Shown here piece after piece: positions 27,733-37,627 of a stretch of DNA of 64,000 bases. The position numbers were made by a program, and so were the translations under genes. The notes beneath the pieces are model-generated. The model was not told the origin of the DNA and ran no database searches. It was given only the letters and a program-made list of their open reading frames with translations. The stretch covers positions 2,770,501-2,834,500 of the forward strand of contig NZ_CP009291.1 in assembly GCF_000767465.1 (NCBI RefSeq), written 5' to 3'. This DNA comes from Novosphingobium pentaromativorans US6-1. Lineage in GTDB: Bacteria; Pseudomonadota; Alphaproteobacteria; Sphingomonadales; Sphingomonadaceae. Each line of letters begins with the position of its first letter. Positions within the stretch are counted from its first letter, which is position 1.

Positions 27733-28497
27733 TCAGGCCGCGCGCGCGGTGACGATGTAGTTGAGGGACATGTCCGAAGAGAGGTGCAGGCCGCTCACCG
27801 GCGACCACGAAATCCCTTTCGGCTCGCCCATGACAAGACCGGCTGCGGCCAGCAGATCGTGCAATTCTTCGGGCGTGACGAACTGGCTCCAGTCATGCGT
27901 GCCGCGCGGCACCTTGCCGAGACGCTCGGCGGCCTCGACCAGCAGCAGGCGCGAGGCAGGTGTGCGATTGGGGCACGAGAGGATCATCAGCCCCTCAGCT
28001 GCCAGCGCTCCTGCCAGCTCGCTCACGAACTGCGCCTTGTCGGCGACGTGCTCGATCACTTCCAGCGAGCAGACGAGGTCATGGTCCCGCAGGCCCAGCG
28101 CGCCGAGTTCGCCGTGACGATAGTCGATGGCAAGGCCCATGGCCGCGGCATGGGCGCTGGCGGTCGCGACGTTCTCGGCCGCAGCATCGACGCCGGTGAC
28201 CTGTCCGCCCAGCCGCGCGAGCGGTTCGCACAGCAGCCCCGCGCCGCACCCGGCATCGAGCACGCGTTTTCCCGAAAGTGGACGCAGCGCGTGCGAATCA
28301 CTCCCGAAATGCAGGTCGATCGCCTCGCGGATAAAGGAAAGGCGCACCGGATTGAGCTTGTGCAGCATCGCGGAGGAGCCTTTCGGGTCCCACCACTCTG
28401 CCGCCAAAGCCCCGAAATGTGCGGCTTCTTCCGGGCGAATCGTGGCACTTGCGGAAGGCTTGTTCACGTCCGTGCTCGTGGCAGTTGCATTGTTCAT
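27733..28497 (-). CDS. ubiG: Ubiquinone biosynthesis O-methyltransferase UbiG
   Basis: UbiG carries out both O-methylations in ubiquinone synthesis. The 254-residue protein shows FGALAAEWWDPKGSSAMLHK near residue 28, MHKLNPVRLSFIRE, the SAM motif VLDAGCGAGLLCEPLARLG near 80, VTGVDAAAENV, and the C-terminal DWSQFVTPEEL. These are all specific for UbiG/COQ3. It is divergent from lysC and upstream of the permease gene. It complements ubiE and ubiB found near 7 kb. Confidence 0.95.
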   Translation of the reverse strand: MNNATATSTDVNKPSASATIRPEEAAHFGALAAEWWDPKGSSAMLHKLNPVRLSFIREAIDLHFGSDSHALRPLSGKRVLDAGCGAGLLCEPLARLGGQVTGVDAAAENVATASAHAAAMGLAIDYRHGELGALGLRDHDLVCSLEVIEHVADKAQFVSELAGALAAEGLMILSCPNRTPASRLLLVEAAERLGKVPRGTHDWSQFVTPEELHDLLAAAGLVMGEPKGISWSPVSGLHLSSDMSLNYIVTARAA

Positions 28498-28562
28498 GGA
28501 CCATCCCTAACAGCGCGCCGAACTCTTATCTACTCGCGCAATTTGACGGGAGCACCGGCACC

Positions 28563-29822
28563 TTGGCACGTATCGTGATGAAATTCGGCGGCACTTCTAT
28601 GGCCGGGACCGAGCGCATTCGTCGCGTGGCGGGCATCGTCAAACGCCAGCAGGAAGCCGGGCACGAGGTTGCCGTGGTGGTTTCCGCGATGGCGGGCGAG
28701 ACCGATCGCCTCGTGAACTTCTGCCGCGAGGCCAACGCGCTTTACGATCCGGCCGAATATGACGTCGTCGTCGCCAGCGGCGAGCAGGTCACGGCCGGCC
28801 TCCTGGCGCTGACCTTGCAGTCGATGGGCTGCAAGGCCCGTTCATGGCTGGGCTGGCAGCTGCCGATCCGCACCGACGATGCCCACGCCAAGGCGCGCAT
28901 CGAGGAAATGGATTCCGAAGCCGTGCTGGCCTCGATGGCGGGCGGCGAAATCGCGGTCTTCCCGGGCTTCCAGGGCATTTCGCCCGATGGCCGCGTGACC
29001 ACGCTTGGCCGCGGCGGTTCCGACACTTCGGCCGTTGCCGTGGCTGCTGCGGTCAAGGCCGACCGCTGCGATATCTACACCGACGTCGACGGCGTCTACA
29101 CCACCGATCCGCGCATCGTCGCCAAGGCGCGCAAGCTGCCGCTCGTCACCTATGAGGAAATGCTCGAACTGGCTTCGGTCGGCTCGAAGGTCCTGCAGAC
29201 CCGTTCGGTCTCCCTTGCTATGAAGGAGAACGTCCGCGTCCAGGTGCTCTCCTCGTTCATCGACGAGAACGCCCCGCCGGCCGACGACCTGCCCGGAACG
29301 ATGATCGTCAGCGATGAGGAATTGGAAGGAAGCGACATGGAACGCCAGCTGATCACCGGCATCGCCGCCGACAAGAATGAAGCGAAGATCACCCTGACCC
29401 GTGTGCCCGATCACCCGGGCGCCGTTGCCGCGATCTTCGCGCCGCTTGCCGAAGCGAACATCAACGTCGACATGATCATCCAGAACGTCCCCAAGGACAA
29501 GGGCGAGACCGACGTGACCTTCACCGTGCCGCAGGCGGACCTCGCCCGCGCGCAGGCGATGCTCGAGGAACGCAAGGAAGCGATCGGCTTCTTCCGCATG
29601 ATCGCCGACGACAAGGTCGCGAAGATCAGCGTCGTGGGCGTGGGCATGCGCAGTCACGCCGGCGTAGCCTCGACGATGTTCAAGACGCTGGCCGACCGCG
29701 GCATCAACATCCAGGCGATCTCGACCAGCGAGATCAAGGTATCGGTGCTGATCGACTCGGACGAAACCGAACTGGCCGTGCGCGTCCTGCACACCGCCTA
29801 CGGGCTCGACGCCGCGGCCTGA
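28563..29822 (+). CDS. lysC: Aspartate kinase
   Basis: Aspartate kinase phosphorylates aspartate, the first step toward lysine, threonine, methionine and diaminopimelate. The protein starts (M)ARIVMKFGGTSMAGTERIRR, has GRGGSDTSAVAVAAAVKAD near 150-170 and DVDGVYTTDPRIV near 180, and ends with two ACT domains (ITLTRVPDHPGAVAAIF and ISVVGVGMRSHAGVA) that bind allosteric amino acids. At 419 residues it is a normal monofunctional enzyme. The start is taken as TTG 28563, giving the common MARIVMKFGG opening, with GGGAG 11 bases upstream; ATG 28578 is also possible. The open frame upstream of this is not conserved protein. Confidence 0.95.
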   Translation: MARIVMKFGGTSMAGTERIRRVAGIVKRQQEAGHEVAVVVSAMAGETDRLVNFCREANALYDPAEYDVVVASGEQVTAGLLALTLQSMGCKARSWLGWQLPIRTDDAHAKARIEEMDSEAVLASMAGGEIAVFPGFQGISPDGRVTTLGRGGSDTSAVAVAAAVKADRCDIYTDVDGVYTTDPRIVAKARKLPLVTYEEMLELASVGSKVLQTRSVSLAMKENVRVQVLSSFIDENAPPADDLPGTMIVSDEELEGSDMERQLITGIAADKNEAKITLTRVPDHPGAVAAIFAPLAEANINVDMIIQNVPKDKGETDVTFTVPQADLARAQAMLEERKEAIGFFRMIADDKVAKISVVGVGMRSHAGVASTMFKTLADRGINIQAISTSEIKVSVLIDSDETELAVRVLHTAYGLDAAA

Positions 29823-29922
29823 TTTCCCGTCAGACCCGGCTTCGCGCGCTGGCGCGGACCCGGGGTGGCCGTTATGCGCTCAATCGGCCTCGCTCGCGTC
29901 GCGCACTCGGCCGCATGGATGC

Positions 29923-31245
29923 CTAGAGTGACCTTGCCAGTTCGTCACGAAAGTGCGGATGGGCGAGGGCGATCATCGCTTCGGCCCGCTGTCTCAGCGA
30001 TTTGCCGCGCAAGTTGGCCGCGCCGAATTCGGTGACGATCCAGTGGACGTCGTTGCGCGGCGTCGTCACCGGGCCTTCGAGGGACGGGACGATGCGGCTG
30101 ACGGTTCCGTCCTTGGCGGTGGAGCGGCAGGCGATGATCGAGATACCGCCCTTCGAGGCATTTGCGCCGCGCACGAAATCGAGCTGCCCCCCCGATCCCG
30201 AGTACTGGTGGCCCATCATGTGCTCGGAATTGCACGCGCCCGACAGGTCGACCTGCAGCGTTGCGTTGACCGAGACGACATTGTCGTTCTTGGCGATGTG
30301 GCGCGGGTCGTTCACGATGTCGACCGGCAGCGAGTAGATCGCCTGGTTGTCGTCCAGCCATTCATAGAACGCGGTATCGCCCATCGCGAACGTGAAGACG
30401 GTGCGGCCCGGGAAGGTGGCCTTGCGCCGGTTGGTGACGGCTCCGCGCTGCATCAGCCCGGCGAGTGCGGGGGTGAGCAGTTCCGTGTGGATGCCAAGGT
30501 CACGGCGGCTCCTCAGGCGGCTGCAGACGGCGGCGGGCAGGTTGCCGATGCCCATTTGCAGGCAGGCCCCGTCATCGATCATTTCGGCGACGATCCGCGC
30601 GATTGCCTCGTCCTCTGGCGCTGCGGCGTGATCCTTCACGGTGATCAGGGGGGACCGTTTCTCGACGATGGCGTCGATTTCCGAGACGTGCAGCGGCGAT
30701 TCGCCGAAGACGCGCGGCATCAGCGGATTGACCTCGACGATCAGCTTCCTTGCAGATCGGGCGGCAACCGAGGTGTAGTCGTTCGCCGTGCCGAAGGTGA
30801 AGTAGCCGTGCTTGCCCATCGGCGAGACCATCGTGACGCAGGCGTCGAGCGCCACATCCTCGCGCAGGAGCTGCGGCGAGGCGCTGAAGGCGGTGGGCAC
30901 GAATTCGATCAATTCGTCGCAGTGCGCCGGATCGTTCTTCATCAGGCCGCGCTCGACGCTGGACAGGAACATGCAGTGCGGGCGTACCCGGTCGAGCAGG
31001 TCGCGCCGCAGGACGCTGCTCGCCGCATGGGTCATCGAGTGGAAGTACCACAGTCGCAGCGCCGACAGGTCTTCGGTCTCCACGCGCCGTGCGATCGCGG
31101 CAAGCAGTGCCGGCGGTTCGGCAACGGCCATGCCCATGGCGACGTCGCTGTCGGCAACGAGAAGCCGCGCCGCGTCCTGCGCGGACATCAGCTTCGAGCG
31201 ATAGAGTTCCTGGACGTCCATTGCGGGCAAGGCTCGCACCGCCAT
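29923..31245 (-). CDS. Acetyl-CoA hydrolase/transferase family protein (4-hydroxybutyrate CoA-transferase-like)
   Basis: This 440-residue protein belongs to the family I CoA-transferases that move CoA between carboxylic acids. Segments seen are VEVNPLMPRVFGESPLHVSEID near 170, GACLQMGIGNLPAAVCSRLR near 228, and HTELLTPALAGLM. The active-site region is YSGSGGQLDFVRGANASKGG near 350. ATG at 31221 (MDVQELYR) is an alternative to 31245. The true acyl substrate is unknown; acetate, butyrate or 4-hydroxybutyrate are typical. It is divergent from the nitronate monooxygenase-like gene. Confidence 0.88.
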   Translation of the reverse strand: MAVRALPAMDVQELYRSKLMSAQDAARLLVADSDVAMGMAVAEPPALLAAIARRVETEDLSALRLWYFHSMTHAASSVLRRDLLDRVRPHCMFLSSVERGLMKNDPAHCDELIEFVPTAFSASPQLLREDVALDACVTMVSPMGKHGYFTFGTANDYTSVAARSARKLIVEVNPLMPRVFGESPLHVSEIDAIVEKRSPLITVKDHAAAPEDEAIARIVAEMIDDGACLQMGIGNLPAAVCSRLRSRRDLGIHTELLTPALAGLMQRGAVTNRRKATFPGRTVFTFAMGDTAFYEWLDDNQAIYSLPVDIVNDPRHIAKNDNVVSVNATLQVDLSGACNSEHMMGHQYSGSGGQLDFVRGANASKGGISIIACRSTAKDGTVSRIVPSLEGPVTTPRNDVHWIVTEFGAANLRGKSLRQRAEAMIALAHPHFRDELARSL

Positions 31246-31421
31246 GCGACAATATCAAGTCGGCAGCCCCGCTTCGCAGCGGGCCTGACAGGCCCCATCG
31301 ATCCTGCTGCAGGCGTCAAACACGCGAAATAGCCGAAGGCGAGGCGTTCTCGCCGCTTGTGTGCCGCGGCACGTCCGCCTATGGCCCATGCCCGGTTCCA
31401 AAGCGGGTTACGGGAGCATCG

Positions 31422-32447
31422 ATGGCCGCCTACACCAAGACCTCTGCGCTGATGGCGCGGGGATGTGAATTTCTCGGCACCGAGTACGCGATCCTGTGCG
31501 GTGCGATGTCCTGGGTGTCGGAGCGCAACCTCGTTTCGGCGATCAGCAATGCCGGTGGTTTCGGCGTGATTGCCTGCGGTGCGATGACGCCCGAGCTGCT
31601 CGATGCCGAGATCGCGGGGACCAAGGCGCTCACCGCAAAGCCCTTCGGCGTGAACCTGATCACCATGCACCCCCAGCTCTTCGACCTGATCGAAGTCTGC
31701 AAGAAGCACGGCGTCGGCCACGTCGTGCTGGCCGGAGGCATTCCGCCCAAGGGCAGCGTGGAGGCGATCAAGGCGGGCGGCGCCAAGGTCATCTGCTTCG
31801 CGCCGACCCTGGCGCTGGGCAAGAAGCTGCTGCGTTCGGGCGCTGACGCGCTGGTGATCGAGGGCATGGAAGCGGGCGGCCACATCGGTCCGGTCTCGAC
31901 TTCGGTTCTCGCGCAGGAAATCCTGCCCAACCTTGCTGCCGACAACCTCGTCTTCGTCGCCGGCGGCATTGGCCGCGGCGAATTGATTGCCGGATATCTC
32001 GAGATGGGCGCAGCCGGCGTCCAGCTTGGCACCCGCTTTGCCTGTGCGAGCGAATCGATCGCCCATGCCGCTTTCAAGAAGGCTTTCTTCCGTGCTTCGG
32101 CCCGCGATGCCATTGCGTCCGTCCAGGTCGACCCGCGCTTGCCGGTCATTCCGGTGCGCGCGCTGCGCAACAAGGGCACCGAGGAGTTTACGGCCAAGCA
32201 GCTGGAAGTGGCCCGCCTGCTCGATGAAGGCGTCGTCGACATGGGCGCGGCCCAGCTCGAGATCGAGCACTTTTGGGCAGGGGCCCTGCGCCGCGCGGTG
32301 ATCGACGGCGACGTCGAAAGCGGCTCGGTCATGGCCGGGCAGTCGGTGGGCATGGTCACCAAGGAAGAGCCGGTCGTCGACATCATCGCCGAGCTGATGA
32401 CCGAGAGCGAAGCGGCGCTTTCCAATCGCGGCGCCGTGGCAGCCTGA
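31422..32447 (+). CDS. Nitronate monooxygenase / 2-nitropropane dioxygenase family protein (FabK-like)
   Basis: The 341-residue FMN-binding TIM-barrel protein shows [20 protein letters not shown] near 20, [14 protein letters not shown] near 43, [10 protein letters not shown] near 105, and [14 protein letters not shown] near 148, where the His is the catalytic base of the class. [29 protein letters not shown] near 185 binds the FMN phosphate. Related enzymes oxidise nitronates or act as enoyl-ACP reductase (FabK); these cannot be separated here. GGGAG lies five bases before ATG 31422. The open frame reaching back to 31089 is shadow sequence. purU follows closely. Confidence 0.88.
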   Translation: MAAYTKTSALMARGCEFLGTEYAILCGAMSWVSERNLVSAISNAGGFGVIACGAMTPELLDAEIAGTKALTAKPFGVNLITMHPQLFDLIEVCKKHGVGHVVLAGGIPPKGSVEAIKAGGAKVICFAPTLALGKKLLRSGADALVIEGMEAGGHIGPVSTSVLAQEILPNLAADNLVFVAGGIGRGELIAGYLEMGAAGVQLGTRFACASESIAHAAFKKAFFRASARDAIASVQVDPRLPVIPVRALRNKGTEEFTAKQLEVARLLDEGVVDMGAAQLEIEHFWAGALRRAVIDGDVESGSVMAGQSVGMVTKEEPVVDIIAELMTESEAALSNRGAVAA

Positions 32448-32458
32448 GGTCGGCGCGC

Positions 32459-33313
32459 GTGGCCCAGCCCCTGATCCTTGCGCTGTCCTGCGCCGACCGG
32501 CCGGGCATCGTTGCCCGCGTTACCGGCTATCTCGCGCAGATGGGCGGCAACATCATCGAGGCGCAGCAGTTCAACGACCTGGATGAGGACAAGTTCTTCA
32601 TGCGCGTCGCCTTCGATCCGGGGGCGGCCGATCGTGAGGAAATCCGCGAGGGCTTCGGCGCCATTGCCCACGAATACGGTATGGCCTGGTCGATGGTGCG
32701 CCGCGACCGGCCGCGGCGCGTGCTGCTCATGGTCAGCAAGTTCGATCATTGCCTTGTCGACCTGCTCTATCGCCAGCAGATCGGCGAGATCGCGATGGAC
32801 GTGGTCGGCATCGTCAGCAACCACCCGCGCGATGCGATCAACGCGCAGATGATCGGCGACATTCCCTTCCATCACTTGCCGGTGACGAAGGAAACCAAGG
32901 CCGAGCAGGAAGCGCAGGTCCGGGCGCTGGTGCAGGAAAGCCGCGCTGAACTGGTGGTGCTCGCGCGCTACATGCAGATCCTCTCGGACGAAATGGCCTC
33001 GTTCCTCTCCGGCCGCTGCATCAACATCCACCACTCGTTCCTGCCCGGCTTCAAGGGGGCCAAGCCCTATCACCAGGCGCACGCGCGCGGCGTGAAGATG
33101 ATCGGCGCGACCGCGCACTACGTGACCGCAGACCTCGACGAAGGGCCGATCATTCACCAGGACGTGGAAGCCGTGACCCACGCCGACACGCCCGATGACA
33201 TGGTGCGCAAGGGGCGCGACATCGAACGGCGGGTGCTGGCAGAAGCGGTGCGCCTGCATCTCGAGGACAGGGTCCTGCTCAACGGCAGCCGCACGGTCGT
33301 TTTCCGCAGCTGA
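32459..33313 (+). CDS. purU: Formyltetrahydrofolate deformylase
   Basis: PurU hydrolyses 10-formyl-THF to formate and THF and so balances one-carbon pools for purine synthesis. The 284-residue protein has an N-terminal ACT domain ([20 protein letters not shown]) and a formyltransferase domain with [46 protein letters not shown] and [19 protein letters not shown]. Asn, His and Asp of the catalytic triad are present. The start is GTG 32459 with GAGG upstream; it begins 11 bases after the preceding stop, so the two are probably one operon. Confidence 0.96.
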   Translation: MAQPLILALSCADRPGIVARVTGYLAQMGGNIIEAQQFNDLDEDKFFMRVAFDPGAADREEIREGFGAIAHEYGMAWSMVRRDRPRRVLLMVSKFDHCLVDLLYRQQIGEIAMDVVGIVSNHPRDAINAQMIGDIPFHHLPVTKETKAEQEAQVRALVQESRAELVVLARYMQILSDEMASFLSGRCINIHHSFLPGFKGAKPYHQAHARGVKMIGATAHYVTADLDEGPIIHQDVEAVTHADTPDDMVRKGRDIERRVLAEAVRLHLEDRVLLNGSRTVVFRS

Positions 33314-33381
33314 TCGGCCCGGCCCTTGTTCGTGCCGGCTGGCGGGGCCATGATTGGCTGGAATTCCAGCGGAGCAGGGCG

Positions 33382-33783
33382 ATGAGAGTCATTGGCATCG
33401 ACCACATCAACATCCTTACCGACGATCTGGAGCTGACGGCGACCTTCTATGAGGACGTCCTCGGCCTGACACGCAGCGAAAATCCCGCAATCGCCAGCGG
33501 CATTGCGGGCTACTGGATGCGCGATGCGACCGGCGCGCCCATCGTCCACCTCATTGACCGCGGGACCGTATCGGGACGCTACGACGCCTATCGCCCGGGC
33601 GAGCTGACCAATGCGCTGCACCACGTGGCCTTGCGCTGCGAAGGCTTCAAGGCGACTTGCGCGCGGCTGGATGAACTGGGATGCGACTATCGGGTCAACG
33701 ACTTGTCCCATATCGGCCTCATGCAGATCAATCTTCGCGATCCCAATGCGGTGAACCTTGAATTGAACTTCGCCGGTTCCTGA
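33382..33783 (+). CDS. VOC superfamily protein (glyoxalase/bleomycin-resistance fold)
   Basis: The 133-residue protein is a single vicinal-oxygen-chelate unit pair: IDHINILTDDLELTATFYED at the start, FYEDVLGL, NALHHVALRCEGFKATCARL in the middle, and QINLRDPNAVNLELNF at the end. His 8, His about 79 and Glu about 128 fit the metal positions of the fold. Such proteins include dioxygenases, glyoxalases and resistance proteins, and the substrate is not evident. GGAG precedes ATG 33382. It follows purU by about 70 bases on the same strand. Confidence 0.82.
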   Translation: MRVIGIDHINILTDDLELTATFYEDVLGLTRSENPAIASGIAGYWMRDATGAPIVHLIDRGTVSGRYDAYRPGELTNALHHVALRCEGFKATCARLDELGCDYRVNDLSHIGLMQINLRDPNAVNLELNFAGS

Positions 33784-33978
33784 ACGGACCCGCCTGCGGC
33801 CCCGCCAGCACAGTCCTGCCGAATAGTTTCGCGGCATGATTTATGACAATCGATTGCAAGTCTTCGTTCACTCTTTATGGATATAAGGGATGCTACTTAG
33901 CACATGCAGTCGAACGCCCAGTTTGACATGAAAGGTGCAATGTAGTTGGGAATCGGTGGCAGTTCAGGGGGCAATACA

Positions 33979-35047
33979 TTGAGTATAATGCGGTTCTTGT
34001 CGGGCGGGCGTCCGGAATCGGATTCGTCGTCGGAACAGGCCTTTGCGCAGGCGAAGACGGGTGAGGGCAACCTTTCGGCGCGCGACCTCGTGCGCAGGCA
34101 GCTGATCGAGGACATCGGGGAGTTCCTGATCGGCAACGACCTCGATATTTCGGAGCCAAATCTCTCCGCCGCGCTCGGGTAACGACATCGGCCTTGTCAA
34201 CAAGGTCGCTGAGCGGCGCGCGAACGGACTGCCGATCAACCAGGCCTGGCTCGACGAGCAGCGCAAGAATGGCGACGAGGCCATCAACCGCATCTCGGAC
34301 AAGCTGGAGCGAACCCTGGAAAGCTTCGCTGAGACAAGCCGCAGCGCGCGCGACTCCGCCGCGCAGTACAACACCGAGATGCAGGCCCACGTCGACAAGG
34401 TCGAATCCGGCGGCGAGCGCGAGGAAATCCGTAACCTGACGGCGGTTGCGATGGCGATGATCGAGCGTACGCGTCATCTGGAACAGGAAATGCGACGCAG
34501 CGAAAGCGAAGCGGAGTCGCTGCGTGTCAGCCTTGCCAAGGCGCGGCGCGATGCCGAACACGATCACCTGACCGGCCTGCCCAACCGGCGCGCCTTCGAA
34601 GGTCTGCTCGAACGCCACTACCGGGAAGCGCAGCAGGAACTCGACGCTCTGAGCGTGGCCTTCTGCGACATCGACCATTTCAAGAAGATCAACGATACCC
34701 ACGGGCACGATGCGGGCGACCGCGTGCTTCAGGCAGTCGCGGCGACGCTCGCCAAGATCACCGACGACAACTGCCACGTCGCGCGCCACGGCGGCGAGGA
34801 ATTCGTCATGCTCTTCCGGGGCCTGGGCAAGTCCGCCGCCAAGGAAAAGCTCGATTCTGTGCGCGAGGTCTTCTCGCGCCGCAAGTTCGTGAACCGCCGC
34901 ACCGACGAGCCGATCGGCACGATCACGTTCTCGGGCGGCGTGGCGGACGTCTTCGCCTATCCCTCGACGCGTGATGCGCTCAAGGCGGCCGACGTCGCGC
35001 TTTATTCCGCCAAGGAGCAAGGCCGCAACCAGATCGTCGCGGCCTGA
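33979..35047 (+). pseudogene. Diguanylate cyclase (GGDEF) interrupted by a single-base frameshift
   Basis: The gene appears split into two frames. The first (TTG 33979 or ATG 33988, MRFLSGGRPES...) runs to a TAA at 34180-34182. The second, one base later, continues NDIGLVNKVAERRANG and ends in a GGDEF domain. Removing one G from the GGG just before that TAA restores ...LSAALGNDIGLVNKVAE without a gap. The joined protein would have about 355 residues: an N-terminal helical region, a coiled-coil-like stretch (about 90-180), then GGDEF with DHDHLTGLPNRRAFEG, FCDIDHFKKINDTHGHDAGD and HGGEEFVMLF. No RxxD inhibitory site precedes GGEEF. It may be a true mutation, a sequencing error or a regulated frameshift. 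An internal ATG at 34379 could still give the GGDEF part alone. Confidence 0.82.
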
Positions 35048-35050
35048 TCC

Positions 35051-35509
35051 CTAGTTGCCGATGAAACGGGCCCAGGCGGGGGCGTCCTTGTGGTCGCTTT
35101 GCGCCGGGTCCCATTGCACGCGAAGCAGGGCTCGCGCTTCGTTCCTGCTCATGCCGCGCGCTTGCCGGTTCCACCGGTATATGAACGCCGAAACGCGCCA
35201 GTTGAGGATGCAATGGACGTGGACGGGCGCATCGCCGGCCGCGGCCATAGCTTCGCTGAACGCGGTGAAATGCACGTCGCCGGGCGCGTCGAACGGGACC
35301 GGTATGTGGCTGTAGGCGATGCCCGCCTCGGCTAGCAGTACGGCCTCGTCCGTCAGCGCACCCGGAGAATCCGGTAGCGCGAGGTTGATCACATGTCGCA
35401 CGCCAAGGGCGCGCAGCCGCTCAGGGTCTGCGGGCGAGAGCTTGCCCGAAGTCGTCAGGCGTGCGTCGATGCGTTGCCAGCAGGGTATGTCGTCAGGATC
35501 GCTCGGCAT
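35051..35509 (-). CDS. Protein tyrosine phosphatase-like protein (DUF442/BLH-type)
   Basis: The 152-residue protein has the layout of the small dual-specificity phosphatase-like family. It contains LRALGVRHVINLALPDSPGALTDE, IAYSHIPVPFDAPGDVHFTAF, and the P-loop VHVHCILNWRVSAFIYRWN, where HC...R fits the catalytic Cys and phosphate-binding Arg. These proteins are poorly characterised; some are fused to beta-lactamase-like hydrolases in sulfide metabolism. It ends three bases from the end of the frameshifted diguanylate cyclase in convergent orientation. Confidence 0.78.
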   Translation of the reverse strand: MPSDPDDIPCWQRIDARLTTSGKLSPADPERLRALGVRHVINLALPDSPGALTDEAVLLAEAGIAYSHIPVPFDAPGDVHFTAFSEAMAAAGDAPVHVHCILNWRVSAFIYRWNRQARGMSRNEARALLRVQWDPAQSDHKDAPAWARFIGN

Positions 35510-35605
35510 GGATACTCATTCTTGCGTTGAAACCATTCGCTCGCATTCTCGCTAGCGGCTTGGTAACCTCTCGGCAAATCTCGACAATCCGGGAGGCCTG
35601 TCCCC

Positions 35606-36478
35606 ATGTGCGATGAATTCACCCAAGCAAGCGAAGACGCCAATCTGGCCCGGCGCGGCCTGAGCCGGCGCCAGTTCGCGGCCATGGGGGCGACCATTGC
35701 CCTGGCCAGTTGCTCGAAGTCGGTGGAGGCTGACGGGGGCAGCCAGGTTGCCGAGCGCATGGTTTCGATCACCACGCCTGATGGCGTTGCCGATGCCTTT
35801 TTCGTCCACCCGTCCGAAGGTGCCCATCCCGGCATCGTCATGTGGCCCGACATCGCGGGACTGCGGGAGGCCAAGAAGATCATGGCCCGCTCGCTGGCGG
35901 CCGAAGGCTATGCGGTTCTGGTGGTCAACCAGTACTACCGCGGCGGCCCGGCGCCGCTTCTGGAAAGTTTTGCCGAGTGGCGCACGCCCGAAGGGCAGGC
36001 CAAGATCGCGCCCTTGCGCGAACAGCTTACCCCGGCGGCAATCACCAGCGATGCAGGGGCCTATGTCGCGTTTCTCGATGGGCAGCGGGAAGTGGACAAG
36101 GGGCGCAGGATCGGCAGCAACGGCTATTGCATGGGCGGTCCGTTCACCGTGCGCACCGCGGCGGCCGTGCCCGATCGCGTCGGGGCGGCGGCCTCGCTCC
36201 ATGGCGGCGGGCTCGTCACCGAGGAGCCGGACAGTCCGCATCGCTTGCTTGCGAAGACCGAGGCGTCCTATCTCTTTGCAATCGCCCGCAATGACGATGC
36301 GCGCGACCCGCAGGCCAAGGTGGAGCTGCGCAAGGCAGCGGACGCCGCAGGCCGCCCGGCCGAGATCGAGGTCTATCAAGCCGATCACGGCTGGTGCGTG
36401 CCGGACTCGCCGTCCTGGGATCCGAGCGAAGCCGACAAGGCCTGGAACCGGATGCTGGCCCTGTTCGCCCGGCTCTGA
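35606..36478 (+). CDS. Exported dienelactone hydrolase-family protein
   Basis: The 290-residue alpha/beta hydrolase has a twin-arginine-type leader (LSRRQFAAMGATIALASC), so it should be exported folded and may be lipidated at the Cys. The core contains PGIVMWPDIAGLREAKKIM, the nucleophile elbow GSNGYCMGGPF with Cys as nucleophile (as in dienelactone hydrolase), and the catalytic His in YQADHGWCVPDSPSW. The substrate is unknown. GGGAGG lies nine bases before ATG 35606. It is divergent from the phosphatase-like gene. Confidence 0.87.
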   Translation: MCDEFTQASEDANLARRGLSRRQFAAMGATIALASCSKSVEADGGSQVAERMVSITTPDGVADAFFVHPSEGAHPGIVMWPDIAGLREAKKIMARSLAAEGYAVLVVNQYYRGGPAPLLESFAEWRTPEGQAKIAPLREQLTPAAITSDAGAYVAFLDGQREVDKGRRIGSNGYCMGGPFTVRTAAAVPDRVGAAASLHGGGLVTEEPDSPHRLLAKTEASYLFAIARNDDARDPQAKVELRKAADAAGRPAEIEVYQADHGWCVPDSPSWDPSEADKAWNRMLALFARL

Positions 36479-36637
36479 GGACAACTTCCACATCGCCGGC
36501 GCGTTCTGGCGTCGTCAGGCCCAGCCGGATCGGCAGCGGGGCTTTCGGTGCAATTTAACAAGTTCCGGTTTTACTTGTCCCTTACGTCCCTGCCGCTAGG
36601 ATCGTGCTTTATCGGCATGTAATGAGGGGATTGCGCC

Positions 36638-37627
36638 GTGACTGAATTTCTCATTGCCCTGATTGTCGTCGTGGTCGTCTTCCTGATGATGGGCGTTCGC
36701 GTCGTGCGTCAGGGCTATGTTTACACGGTAGAACGGCTCGGCAAGTTCACGCTTGCGGCGCAGCCCGGGCTTCATGTCATCATTCCTTTCGTCGATCGCG
36801 TCGGCCAGAAGGTGAACATGATGGAGCAGGTCCTGGACATTCCCGGGCAGGAGATCATCACCAAGGACAACGCCATGGTCGGTGTCGATGCGGTGGTGTT
36901 CTTCCAGGTGCTCGATGCCGGCAAGGCAGCTTACGAGGTCCACAACCTCTACAGCTCGATCATGGCGCTCACCACCACCAACCTGCGCACGGTCATGGGT
37001 TCGATGGACCTCGACGAGACGCTGTCCAAGCGTGACGAGATCAATGCGCGCCTGCTGTCGGTGGTCGACCATGCGACTTCGCCCTGGGGCGTGAAGATCA
37101 CCCGCGTCGAAATCAAGGACATCCGGCCCCCGCTCGACATTTCCAATGCGATGGCCCGCCAGATGAAGGCCGAGCGCGAGAAGCGCGCCGAGATCCTCGA
37201 GGCCGAGGCAAGCCGCGCTTCGGCGATCCTGCGCGCCGAAGGCGAAAAGCAGTCGCAGATCCTCTCGGCAGAAGGCCGGCGCGAAGCCGCCTTTCGCGAC
37301 GCCGAAGCGCGTGAGCGCGAAGCCGAGGCCGAAGCCCGCGCGACGCACATGGTCAGCCAGGCGATTGCGGAATCGGGCTCGCAGGCGATCAACTACTTCA
37401 TCGCCCAGAAGTACACCGAGGCGGTGGCCAAGTTCGCGACCTCGCCCAATGCCAAGACGATCCTCTTCCCGGTCGAGGCGACCCAGCTGATCGGCACGCT
37501 GGGCGGGATCGGCGAACTGGCGAAGGAAGCGTTGAACAGCAATCCGCCGTCCTCGCCCCCGCCGCCTCCTGCCCAGACGCGCCGCGCCGCACCCAGCGTG
37601 CCGCCTTCTGCCGGCGGTGACCGCTGA
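36638..37627 (+). CDS. SPFH/Band 7 membrane protein (stomatin-like, QmcA type)
   Basis: The 329-residue protein has one N-terminal membrane helix (LIALIVVVVVFLMMGVRVV). An SPFH domain follows (about 22-210) with QGYVYTVERLGKFTLAAQPGLH and DNAMVGVDAVVFFQVLDAGKA, then a long Glu/Ala-rich coiled coil (about 180-240). The Pro-rich tail has PPSSPPPPPAQ. Such proteins form membrane microdomain scaffolds and associate with proteases. It starts with GTG 36638, preceded by GAGGGG. The next gene, an NfeD protein, overlaps its stop (TGATG), and this SPFH-NfeD pairing is a well-known operon. Confidence 0.92.
   Translation: MTEFLIALIVVVVVFLMMGVRVVRQGYVYTVERLGKFTLAAQPGLHVIIPFVDRVGQKVNMMEQVLDIPGQEIITKDNAMVGVDAVVFFQVLDAGKAAYEVHNLYSSIMALTTTNLRTVMGSMDLDETLSKRDEINARLLSVVDHATSPWGVKITRVEIKDIRPPLDISNAMARQMKAEREKRAEILEAEASRASAILRAEGEKQSQILSAEGRREAAFRDAEAREREAEAEARATHMVSQAIAESGSQAINYFIAQKYTEAVAKFATSPNAKTILFPVEATQLIGTLGGIGELAKEALNSNPPSSPPPPPAQTRRAAPSVPPSAGGDR

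Noticed and set aside
29823..29922. Terminator after lysC
   Set aside because: The CCGG/GCGC-rich stretch gives only poor, interrupted pairing and no T run.
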